A stretch of DNA of 20,277 nt from Chromera velia (taxonomy: Eukaryota; Sar; Chromeraceae), in assembly GCA_018398765.1 (NCBI GenBank), contig JAHBMJ010002305.1:1-20277 (forward strand). Direction: 5' to 3'. The notes below the pieces were generated by a model. That model saw nothing but the letters and a program-made list of their open reading frames with translations. It did no database searches and was not told where the DNA came from. Made by a program: the position numbers and the translations under genes. Every line of letters begins with the position of its first letter. Position 1 is the first letter of the stretch. Shown in pieces: positions 1 to 8,105 of this stretch.

Positions 1-1
1 A

Positions 2-508
2 TCGATCACGTTCGCCCCCCCTACCTCTCGCATCCTTCAGCAACTGCTCCTCTTCATCAGCCAATTCCATTGCTTGATCTACGGTCCCGGGCTTTTCCTT
101 CTTCACTGCCCTCCTGATGTCTTCAGGAAGGCCCCTGAGGTAGTCGTACAATTTGTCACATTCTGTTAAGTTCTCCACTCCCTCTGCTATCTCTGCAAAC
201 CGATCATTGTAGTCCTGAATTGACTCCCCCTTTGCGCACCTGATTGACCGAATGTCCCCCCGAAGGTCTGACTGCTTATTTGGGTCTCTGAAGCGCTGCT
301 TCAGACGGGCAAACAGATCATCTACATTCTCGAACTGCTGGTTGCTGTCTGGCTTCTGGATCTTGTCATACCAGCGCCTCAGGAGGCGATGGAGATACTA
401 ACGCACGGTGTCACACCTCTCGGCATGATGGACTTGGGAGAGATCGAGGAATTTCCTCTGCTACCATGTAGGGAAGCTTGGTTCCCCACCTCCTAAGCTA
501 GTTCTAGC
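2..508 (-). pseudogene. Ty3/gypsy-type Gag fragment, runs off left edge
   Basis: Read on the minus strand, one frame gives a retrotransposon Gag (capsid) segment. Recognisable blocks are LLRRWYDKIQKPDS, DDLFARLKQRFRDPNKQSDL, GESIQDYNDRFAEIAEGV and LYDYLRGLPEDIRRAV, followed by a charged AMELADEEEQLL stretch. This order matches the Retrotrans_gag family of Ty3/gypsy elements, whose product packages element RNA. Two in-frame TAG codons interrupt it, at 461-463 (after FPTW) and 398-400 (after DTVR); the frame otherwise stays open to base 2. The C-terminal part, any zinc knuckle and the pol genes would lie beyond the left edge. The N-terminal side fades near a short palindrome around base 500. 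Family assignment is firm. Whether the copy is dead or its TAG codons are read as sense is open. Confidence 0.8.
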
Positions 509-512
509 TTAG
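493..512. repeat. short perfect palindrome (9-bp arms, 2-bp spacer)
   Basis: CTAAGCTAG and CTAGCTTAG are exact reverse complements separated by TT. It sits where the minus-strand gypsy Gag similarity ends and about 180 bases before the copia gag frame. It may mark an element boundary, but nothing else supports that. Confidence 0.6.
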
Positions 513-688
513 TTCAGAGACTTGACTCATCCTACTTACAGAAGAACTGACAGTGCGCTTGCTTTCTTACAGTCAACGTCTGATAGGACAAATGCATGCT
601 TTTCTATTTAATTCTATTTGTCGTACGTTAATTACTCCCGTCTGCATATTATTTCTCTTCCAATACAGACTGCCATGGCGGCGCCTCC

Positions 689-1666
689 ATGAGCCTGCGT
701 ACGTGTGCTGTGAGCCGTGTGGGTCCCAACGGCGGTAGGGCGCGCCAGTTCGGCTCAGCCCGGGGTTGGCCGGCTCCGTGCCTCGCCTCACAATACTACG
801 CTGTCCCCAAGTTTGAGGGGAAGCAGCACATTCAAGAGTTTACAGATCTTTGGGCCCCGTACACCCGTGTACACCTCAAGTGAAGCAACTTCGACTCGGA
901 TCAGAAATGGCGTGACAACATCATTCTCGCCCTCAACCATGCAGCCAACAGCAATCGGCAGTTCAAAGCCGATGTCCGGAAGCTGAGGAAGGGAAAGAAG
1001 ATCCCTGTCGAGCAGGTTGTCGACAAGCTGCTTGAGGAGTACGAGTCCGCTCTGCTTGCCCAACAACTGGCAATTAGAGAACGTGTTCGCCACTTTCCCT
1101 GGGACATCTAGAAGAGGGATGAAAAGGGGAGAGTGATTTATCCCGAGAACACCGAGCTCTCGTGGCCGAAGATCAATGACCGTCTCGATCGTCTGACGAT
1201 GAACGCTGGGGAGATCGACATGGAGGTGACTGTGAAGGAGAAGAAGGAGATGGTGATCCAGGCACTCACGCCTGATCAGCAGAGAGGTCAGACTCTCCTG
1301 TCCGACATCAAGAAGCAGCACCCTCACATGAGGGTGGCAGACCTCACTCAGATCTCGTGGGAGGTCATTGAGGAGTGGATGGTCTGGTATGCCTCTTTCG
1401 AGAGGAAGGGCCCGACCAAGGAGAAGCCGAAGGAGAAAGCAAACCGCGCAAAGGAGAACGGAGACCGCAGACCCAGATGCCACTGGTGTCAGCGAAGGGG
1501 GCACTTCATGAATAAGTGCAGAGACAAGGCGGCAGGGAAGCCCAGAGTCCCTCCCCCTGGACAGTCCGGTTCTCCTCCTCCCCAGCAGCAGCAGCAGCAG
1601 CAGTCTTCGGGCTCAGGATCCTAGTCTTCCGGCTCTTCTAGCTCCGGCCAGCAGGGTCAGAAGTGA
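689..1666 (+). pseudogene. Ty1/copia Gag with CCHC zinc knuckle (interrupted)
   Basis: Nucleocapsid/capsid gene of the copia element. The frame starting at the ATG shown carries YAVPKFEGKQHIQEF, then after a TGA at 881-883 continues with a helical, charged region. After a TAG at 1109-1111 it continues to a CCHC zinc knuckle CHWCQRRGHFMNKC at about 1477-1518, the RNA-binding motif of retroelement nucleocapsids. A Pro/Gly/Gln/Ser-rich tail follows, with a run of Gln codons near 1585-1604, a TAG at 1622-1624 and a TGA at 1664-1666. All pieces are in the same frame, so stops and not indels break it. The true start is uncertain, because the frame is open upstream to a TAA at 629-631. The TGA at 1664 could be the real gag end or another mutation, since the same frame continues into protease. 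Confidence 0.75.
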
Positions 1667-2275
1667 CCACACTCGGAGTGTGCAGGTGCGGCCGCGGTCT
1701 TTTCTCCGGGCGTTGCCATGAGCAATCGCTTTGGGCCGTTGGCAGATGAAGGAGAAGAGGTGGAGTGCACGTTGAGGGCAGGCGGAAACTTCCGCAAAGC
1801 ACCTGTGGTGGACTCAGGTGCGAGTAGGCATTTCTTTGGACGAGATGTCTCTTCTTGTATTGTGGAGGTGAGAGAGGAAGAGAGGGAGTTTCTGGGGGTT
1901 GAGGGAAGCATCTCTCGTTCCTCTAAAGATGTCACCGTGGAGCTCCCCGGAGTGGAGACGGTCGATGGCGGTGAGGAGACGGCACGTCTTGACGGATCGT
2001 TTTCTCAGTCGGTTCCCCTTTCTCTTTTTTCTGTGAATAGTTTGCGTTTCTAGAAAGTGTGTCAGCCGTTTTGGGTTGAACTCTCCAGAAAAGGGGGAGG
2101 CATGTTCCGTGCACGTGTGCATGAACAAGAAGGTGTTCTTGTTTTAAATGTGTGTGGGCATGCGGCTTTGCAAGGTGTGAATGAGAGGAATGGCTCCTTT
2201 TGTGTGCTCTTGAATGTGGATGCCAGCAGTCAGACAGATGCATCTGCATTGCATGGGGGCTCGTCCTCTTTATAG
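1667..2275 (+). pseudogene. copia aspartic protease region
   Basis: The frame of gag continues past its TGA. The segment starting at the ATG at 1718 holds VVDSGASRHFF, the Asp-Ser-Gly active site of retroelement aspartic proteases, which cut the polyprotein. Downstream SVPLSLFSVNSLRF resembles the 'LLSV..L' block that follows the protease in copia Pol. A TAG at 2051-2053 and another at 2273-2275 interrupt the frame, with sensible sequence on both sides and no frame change. The active-site motif is intact, so if the TAG codons were suppressed this domain would look normal. Confidence 0.75.
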
Positions 2276-3320
2276 AAAGATAGTTTGAAGGAGGGAGAGC
2301 CACACCGGCTGGAATCGCAGAGATCGTGGCGCCTTCAGTTCCCTTCTTTAGGTCAGATGAGTTTGCGAGAAGTTTTGATGTGGCACAAGCGTTTTGGGCA
2401 CTCGACTGGCACTCGTCTATATGCGACTTTGAAGGAGAAAGGTCTGGCTTCTCGTGTAAGTATGAAAGCGTGTGATGAGATTAGACACGTGTGCCGTCAA
2501 TGCAGAGAGGTGAATGCACTCATGAAGAGAATCCCTCAAAGAGCAAGGAAAGCATGGCAAAGGAAAAATTCAATGATCGCATCATTCATGATGTGCTTTT
2601 CTTGTCTGGCGGTAAGCCTACATCTGTGATTATTGATTCTGCGTCTGGCCGTGTGTTTAGAATGATTCTTCCCTCAAAAGGAAAGGCTGCCTGTCATCTG
2701 ACTGCTTGGTGTCGGAAGTGGGAGAGACTGGCCGAGAAATTGAAAATAAAAGCAAAGCCCCAGATTGTCTGCACAGATAACGGAAAAGAATTCATTGGGG
2801 AAAAGAAAGGTCAGTATGAGTATGTGTGTGACCAGGAGACCATCGTTCATCAGAGAGGCCTTGTGTATACACCGCAGCCGCAAAGGAAGGCAGAGAGAAT
2901 GAATTGCATGATCAAGTATCTCCTCTAGAAGTTGCTATCTGACTTGGATCTGCCTCGTTACTGTGGCAAATAGCTCTTCAATGGTGTGGTCGATGCATTG
3001 AATGAGTGTGTGTACAGTGAGACTGGTATGTCACCTGACTCTTTTGTGTTTGGTTCTGAGGCTGCCCGTTCCATTTCTCCAATCTCTATTGGTGATCGTG
3101 TTGTGGTGACTGACCCTCGTCCCCTCCCCTCGTCTGGCTTGCCTGTGCATGGGAAGGAAGGAATTTTTTGTGGTGTCGAGAGTGAGTCTTGCGTGATGGT
3201 GATTATGAAGACAGAGAATGGACGTGGGTGGAAGCCTTTGCATGTGCATCCGAGTGGTGTTTTTTTGATTGAATGGTATAGGTTGAATGCTTCCCCTGAC
3301 CTCACAGAGTTCGAGGGTGC
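2276..3320 (+). pseudogene. copia integrase with HHCC zinc finger and DDE core (frameshifted)
   Basis: Integrase joins the element cDNA to host DNA. The GAG-pre-integrase/zinc-binding part is seen as VLMWHKRFGHSTGTRLYATL followed by HVCRQC. The catalytic core follows: HDVLFLSGG with the first Asp, IVCTDNGKEFIGE with the second Asp, and TPQPQRKAERMN with the Glu, equivalent to the TPQQNGVAER block of copia. The C-terminal block PDSFVFGSEAARSISP is also typical. The frame shifts by -1 near the A-run at 2564-2568. In-frame TAGs lie at 2926-2928 and 2971-2973, in the helix after the catalytic Glu. All three DDE residues are present. Confidence 0.8.
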
Positions 3321-3960
3321 GGTAGCTGCACCTGCTGATGATGTGGATCGTTTTTCTGACTTCTCTTTCGATGATGATGGAGAGGTCGATGCCAATGCGA
3401 TGGGGGGTGCTGACCCTGTTGCTGTCCTCTCTTCTTCTCGTGCGCAAGCAACTTTCTTCGATGGTGTTTCCGCTGCGGCTGTCCATCAGTTGGAGCACGT
3501 CATAGAAAGTCAGCCAGCAAGTGTTTCTGCACCGTTTTCTCTTCCCTCTCAGGGTACTGCAGGTTTGCGTCTTCCAGCCGGCCAACTGGAAGCACGAGCC
3601 CAGCAGCAGGGGGTGGAGAGTGAGTGGAAAGAGGCAAAGCAGTCGGGGCAGGACGCTGCACCAGCTGCTGAGTCTGAAGAGACAGAGAGGGAGGAAGAGA
3701 TTGTTCTGCCAGACATCCCTGATGATGATTCTCTCTTTGGGGCAAATCTTCTGAAGTCTGATAGCGGAACCGCTGCAGCCGGCCTGCTTGCTCGCAAGAG
3801 TGGGCCAACCAGCAGCAGAGAAGAGAAGGGAGTGCAGGTAGCACAGGAAGATGAGGGAGTGCAAGAGGCATAGGACGATTGGAGGAAGAGGGAGAAGGAA
3901 AAGAAGGAAAAGGAAAAGAGAGTCACGCGTCTGTCGGTTAATAAAAAAGTCATTGACGTC
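3321..3960 (+). pseudogene. integrase-RT linker, acidic and low complexity
   Basis: The open copia frame runs between the integrase C-terminal block and the RT. It is rich in Asp, Glu, Ser and Ala, for example FSDFSFDDDGEVDANA and VLPDIPDDDSLFGANLL, then becomes Lys/Glu rich (WRKREKEKKEKEKR) after a TAG at 3871-3873. Copia Pol normally has a poorly conserved, disordered linker here, so no function is inferred beyond spacing. The opposite-strand 333-codon open frame over this stretch is a shadow of it. Confidence 0.6.
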
Positions 3961-4470
3961 ATAATGGTACATGTGAATCCCCAAAAAGGACATGTCATAG
4001 CAACGGAAGAGGAAGTGAGAAATGGAAGTCACGATGGAGCCATGAGAGAGGAACTGAAGAGTTTTCAGAGAAATGAGGTCCTCAAGGTAGGGGATGTGCG
4101 AGTACCCGCAAGGAGACGGGTGATGAAGACGCGGTGGGTTTTAACCTGGAAGATGAAAGGTGGAGAGAGAGTCCCCAAGGCCAGATTGGTGTGTAAGGGC
4201 TTCCAGGATGACAGAAAGAACATTGAAACCTACAGTGGGACGGCAGCCTGGTGGGCGTTGCTTGTCTGTTTTGTGTTTGCTTTGAGCAAAGGATAGAAGA
4301 TAGGAAAGTCGGACGTTCGCACAGCATTTTTGACTGCACTGATTTCTGATGATGTGTTCGTGCAGTTGCTAGGCCGAGTTCCTGAGGGGTCACCCGAAGG
4401 GTTTGCATCTGGTGAGGTGAGTCAATTGCTGCGTGCGATGTACGGTCTGAAAGATGCGCCTCGCCTCTAT
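3961..4470 (+). pseudogene. copia reverse transcriptase, 5' half only (YVDD missing)
   Basis: The N-terminal RT blocks are clear: MKTRWVLTWKMKGG, VPKARLVCKGFQDD, SDVRTAFLTALISDD (first catalytic Asp) and LLRAMYGLKDAPRLY. A TAG at 4294-4296 lies just before SDVRTAF, at a place where copia RTs often have a Trp or polar residue. Directly after APRLY the sequence jumps into RNase H; the region that should contain the YVDD catalytic box and the connection domain is absent. The join is in frame. This copy therefore cannot encode an active polymerase even if all stops were read through. Any mobility would need RT supplied by another element. Confidence 0.85.
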
Positions 4471-4875
4471 GAGTTGTGTGCGCTTGTAGATGGCGTGAAG
4501 CAGTCATTCCAATGGAAGCGACTTGCTGAGGCCCTCTGGATGAAGCCTCTGGAGGTTAAGGTTTATACTGACAGCGCTCCTCTGATGGAGCAGTTGGAAA
4601 GTGGACAGTCCAGACGGGAGCCTTGCATGGATGGTCTATTGGCATATGCGCATCAAGAGCTAAGAGCCTTGAAGGCAAAGGTACTGTGGGTATAGATAGA
4701 CAGACAGAGAGCAGACAGACACACGAAGTACAAGATGGAGAGGGACAGAGGAAGTCAAGCTCCCAAGTTTGTGCAGAAGCAGATGAAAGGAGATAGAAAG
4801 GTTCTGGATTTTGCGAAGGCGTGCAGAGGAAAGCGAAAGAGTGATTCTTGTGGTAGCTCTCGAGTCAAGGGGTGA
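4471..4875 (+). pseudogene. copia RNase H domain remnant
   Basis: After the RT deletion the frame resumes with ELCALVDGVKQSFQWKRLAE, matching the copia RNase H helix that follows the TEAE motif. It continues with VKVYTDSAPLMEQL (TDS matches the conserved Asp) and, after a TAG at 4693-4695, IDRQRADRHTKYK, which matches the copia 'PT..Q.AD..TK' end. The domain would degrade the RNA strand during reverse transcription. The upstream Glu-containing part is lost in the deletion. The frame ends with TGA at 4873-4875, immediately before a purine-rich tract and the presumed LTR start, as expected for copia Pol. Confidence 0.75.
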
Positions 4876-4876
4876 T
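4866..4876 (+). other. putative polypurine tract before the copia 3' LTR
   Basis: CAAGGGGTGAT ends directly before TGTTGGGATTT. A purine-rich primer site just 5' of a TG dinucleotide is the standard plus-strand priming site of LTR elements. Assignment rests on position after the RNase H domain and the copia-like TGTTGGGA start. Confidence 0.5.
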
Positions 4877-5050
4877 TGTTGGGATTTCTCCCTGGGCCGC
4901 TTTCCGGGGCCATTGGTAGTAGGCCGTACGCGTATAGAGAGGCGTGATACATAGAGATGCAGAGTTACAATGTAGCAATGTATAGCAAAGCATGCAGAAA
5001 CTGATCAATCCATCGTAGCGTATATCTCTGGCTAAAACCAAGACAGACGG
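4877..5050 (+). mobile_element. putative start of copia 3' LTR (end not determined)
   Basis: The sequence begins TGTTGGGATTTC, a common start for copia LTRs, one base after the Pol stop codon. No matching 5' LTR was found by eye in the roughly 180 bases between the gypsy Gag and the copia gag, so the LTR end cannot be set and the end given is arbitrary. It contains one copy of the CGCTTTCCGGGGCCA motif at 4898-4912 that recurs at 6210 and 6429. Confidence 0.4.
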
Positions 5051-5056
5051 CCTCTC

Positions 5057-5272
5057 CTATGAACCTGAAAGTATGACGGAATCTTTATCAGCCCCTGTGA
5101 AATCAGCCTCCACTTCGTAAGAGAACGTTTGTGATTTCACAACATCCACAACATACACTCCTAGATACACTCTCATGCTGCTTCTGTCTAAACAAGACAG
5201 CCACGGCGTCCCTTTCCCTGGCTCTAACGAGAAATGAAAGAAAAAACCTTTCGGTTTTTCCAAATCAAACAT
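5057..5272 (-). CDS. possible small ORF or exon, unknown function
   Basis: A 71-codon minus-strand frame opens with ATG and ends with TAG. Its second half (RVYLGVYVVDVVKSQTFSYE, then VEADFTGADKDSVILSGS) has the balanced composition of real protein and no low-complexity bias, unlike most short frames nearby. An in-frame TAA lies a few codons upstream of the ATG. No domain is recognised. It could be the 3' exon of a lost gene, part of the LTR region, or chance. Confidence 0.25.
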   Translation of the reverse strand: MFDLEKPKGFFFHFSLEPGKGTPWLSCLDRSSMRVYLGVYVVDVVKSQTFSYEVEADFTGADKDSVILSGS

Positions 5273-6065
5273 GGAGCAGCAGCAATCTGTTTAGTTTTCT
5301 TTCCTCCATCCCGTGGGCCTGCCGTTTCCGTTCCACACCATATCAGATTCCGGAGAGTTTCTCAGGCAACGTCACTCCCAGTAACATATAATTTACGTGA
5401 TCGTCTCGGACTACCTTCTGGCTTCCTACTTCTATATCTCTTTCTCTCAACATGCGTTCAACTTCTTCCCTCTCTACCCAGTCACATGTTCCTGCACTTG
5501 TGAGAAGTTTAGTCCTGGTGGGTCCGATATTTCAGTGTCCCGCCGCCTTATGCAATTGCGCAGCCTTGTGTCAGACACAGATTGAGGTGCACACGAGCTA
5601 ACGCGCGTAACACGCAAATTGAATGTATGCATTTGGATTAAATTGCTTTATATGTATCGATCGAATTATCTCTGATGAAATCTGGTTGGAGAGAGACAGA
5701 CAGGTAGGTGGAAAGGGCTGAACAGTACTATCTAGATACTGTATGGTAGGTCTATGATGTTTGTGACTTCGTAGGGAGTGAGTGACTACGTGTAGAGAAG
5801 GACTCTCAAGAGATCTGTGTTCGTGTCACGTAGATGTCTTCATATCGCGGTAGCTCGATCTTCTAGCTTCACTCTACTAGATAGGATCAAATTTTCCAGT
5901 GTACTTACCCGCTGCCAACTTTCATAGAGTAAAGGAGGTAGAGGACGAGCCATCATCTGGCAGCGTAGCACCGGCCGATGTTCGTACATCTGCCGCGGCC
6001 GGCCGGTATTGAATGCTGGTCTGCGACATCCTACATGCATCTGACGCAAGCAAGCTTGCGAACTA
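5273..6065. other. no gene seen
   Basis: Mixed pyrimidine-rich and AT-rich sequence with only short unconvincing frames. A GC-rich inverted pair (ACCGGCCG near 5970 and CGGCCGGT near 6001) could form a hairpin. No splice-consistent coding block was found. Confidence 0.5.
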
Positions 6066-6443
6066 CCCCGGAAAGCAAGAAAAATGAGAACTTCACGATT
6101 GACGCACGCCGGCCAGCCGATCGGGCGGTCACGCCAACCCCCCCCCCCCCGTGGGAAAAGCCACAGAATCCCCCCTCCCCCAAGAAAAAAGCCCGGGGAT
6201 GCAGCCTGTCGCTTTCCGGGGCCACTGACGCACGCATGCATGAGGACGCGGGTTCATGCACGCTTTTCTGGACCATTTGGGGCGGGATCTTTCCGGGGCC
6301 TTTTTTTGGTGAAAGACACCTGACGCACGCACATTTGGCGCATATTCAGCCTTTCGGGGCCGGGTTTTTGCCGAAAGACAGCGTGCACGTGGGCTGGGGT
6401 ATTTCTGTTTTCTAAGTGCCCCCCGCTTCGCTTTCCGGGGCCA
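6066..6443. repeat. cluster of CTTTCCGGGGCC motif repeats
   Basis: The 15-mer CGCTTTCCGGGGCCA occurs exactly at 6210-6224 and 6429-6443. Close variants lie at 6289-6300 (CTTTCCGGGGCC) and 6351-6361 (one C shorter), and an inverted copy CCCCGGAAAGC at 6066-6076. A second motif, TGACGCACGC, occurs three times in the same block (near 6099, 6226 and 6321). The spacing is irregular (62-127 bases), so this is a degenerate repeat cluster, not a clean satellite. Open frames on either strand here simply translate the repeat and are not taken as genes. Confidence 0.75.
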
Positions 6444-6661
6444 TGTGCATGCATGGGCCCCACAAAACGACACAAAACGTGCCCGTTGCTTCAGTAGCAG
6501 CTAGAGCAGATTATGCATGGTGCTGTTGAATCATATGAAGCGTGTGCAACACGTGTCTGCTCTCGATCACGGTTCCGATATGCTCGTGTGTTTTTCGGGA
6601 TTTTTTTGGGTGTTCACCTTGTCGCATGTGCTTCTAGTCCTTTTCTCGCCTCATTTCCCTC

Positions 6662-6913
6662 TTGATGAACAAGAGCGTCACTGAAACGCGTGCACTCATC
6701 GAGCAACACCATGTATCAGTCCATAACCATCTGTGTTTTCCGTACAACAACCGATCTCTGACTCAGAAGAGCGTGACATTCTCCTCCGGTTTGGGGAGAA
6801 AAACAGGAAAACAATCATTTGGAGGGGACTGTACAAGCACGGAGAGAAGCCCTGTGCTAACTCTGTGCAAGTGCTTTTCAAGACGGAAAACCCGTTCCTG
6901 CCAATCAAATGAG
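6662..6913 (+). CDS. possible 5' exon(s) of the IQ-motif gene (frame unresolved)
   Basis: An ATG frame (MNKSVTETRALIEQHH onward) runs to a strong donor GAGG|GTAAGT at 6914. A second frame over 6724-6912 looks more protein-like (RDILLRFGEKNRKTIIWRGL, then YKHGEKPCANSVQVLFKTEN) but ends in TGA just before that donor. The stretch may therefore be a first exon of the downstream gene or the last exon of a separate gene. A possible next exon starts after CTCTCTGCAG at about 7038 and ends at a GC-type donor (AAG|GCAAGT) near 7102. These joins are not proven. Confidence 0.3.
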
Positions 6914-7152
6914 GGTAAGTGACAGAGCGTAGACGGTGAGAAGAGGACCCTTGAGTGTCTTATAAGCTCGAAGAACTCATCTAACGACTGGTCGATCGAA
7001 AGGAGTGCAACCACTATGCTCATTTTTCTCTCTGCAGCATATGTCTTTCTTTCCGTCAAGTTCCCCGTGCGGCTTCTCAGCCGTCATTCTTCTACAGGAA
7101 GGCAAGTTTGCAACTTCTACGTAATTCCTCCCTCACTTGTTTGTCGGTGCAG

Positions 7153-7190
7153 CCCGTGGATGAGCACTCGAGTCGGGACAAAGACAACAG
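7153..7190 (+). CDS. possible 38-nt internal exon of the IQ-motif gene
   Basis: Bounded by GGTGCAG before it and a perfect GTAAGT donor after it. Read in phase 0 it gives PVDEHSSRDKDN plus AG, and the leading T of the next proposed exon completes a Ser codon. An alternative frame (PWMSTRVGTKTT) also splices in phase, so the frame is undecided. Confidence 0.35.
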
Positions 7191-7652
7191 GTAAGTGGAG
7201 GGCGAGATGAAAGCTGCGTAATGATTCTTGAAATGCTCCTGCGTGTACATCATATTAGAATAAGTCCCGAAGTTCGGTTAACCGCTTTTCTGATCGAACT
7301 TCCACGACCCAAACAGGGAGATGCTCTTTTTCTCGGCAGACTTTCTTTCGCATACCGATGAATCCTCGCTTAATTCCCCCTTTTGTTTCCCATTCTGTCA
7401 TTTTGTTATCACACACGTTTCATTCTCTTGTTGCTCTACCTCTCTGGGCCCCTCTCTCAATTCACTCAAGCGCTCCTGTCTTTTTGTTTGGAGCGACACG
7501 AGAGAATCCAGTTCTTTCTATATCCAACTCACGCATGACTTTTCTCTTTGGCCCGTGCTTCTTTCGCCCTCGATCCACAGAAGAAAAAGGCCACATTCAT
7601 TTGACGTGCATCTCTCCGTTCACCCTCTCTCCCTCCCCATTCTGCTCTGCAG

Positions 7653-7830
7653 TAGGGCGCCTTCCAGGGCTGGCACAGCAGATCTCCAGAGAACGTCTCT
7701 CTCTGTTGCGCAGAGGGAAAGGGGAAGAACCACAGAAGCTCAGGCTGGACTTCCTCTCTCGACAGGTCTCCTGAGACAGTCCTCAGCAGGCCGTGTGGGA
7801 GCACACGTGTCTGGAAATGCAGCTTCAAAG
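7653..7830 (+). CDS. possible upstream exon of the IQ-motif gene
   Basis: Starts after CTCTGCAG and ends at donor AAAG|GTCTGT. In this frame it encodes RAPSRAGTADLQRTSLSVAQ through HVSGNAASK and joins in phase 0 to the 8106 exon. A different frame of the same stretch (GRLPGLAQQISRERLSLLRR, then a donor CAG|GTCTCC near 7765) is also in phase with its neighbours and reads at least as well. One of the two is probably coding; sequence alone does not decide. Confidence 0.4.
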
Positions 7831-8105
7831 GTCTGTTGCCCGGCTTTTTTTCTTCAGAATGTCCCTATGATCTCTCTGATGCGATATCTAACCTCCTTGG
7901 TTTTTTGCTGGTCGTGATTCTGGTGTTCCTTCTTCACATCTCTAACTTCAAAACTTCACCTGTTCTCTTTGATTTGTCACCCTCGCCTCTCTCCTTTGTC
8001 CAACTCTTGGAGAGACTTCCTTCTCTGCTTGCTTCTTTCTTCCTTACCGCTGCACGATGATCTCGCCTGCCTTCTGTTTTCCTCTCTTCGCTCTCTCTTC
8101 TGCAG

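Noticed and set aside
788-1504. 238-codon minus-strand open frame rich in Leu
   Set aside because: Antisense to copia gag including the CCHC knuckle; Leu/Arg bias is what the complement of GAG/AAG codons gives.
3031-4032. 333-codon minus-strand open frame
   Set aside because: It lies antisense to copia integrase and RT; its sequence has no domain and is explained as the shadow of the coding strand.
5978-6473. Overlapping Gly/Pro-rich frames on both strands
   Set aside because: They are generated by the CTTTCCGGGGCC repeat cluster and a run of C residues near 6139.
7321-7917. 198-codon plus-strand frame as one uninterrupted gene
   Set aside because: Most of it is pyrimidine-rich intron-like sequence; only the part between TGCAG and GTCTGT behaves as an exon.
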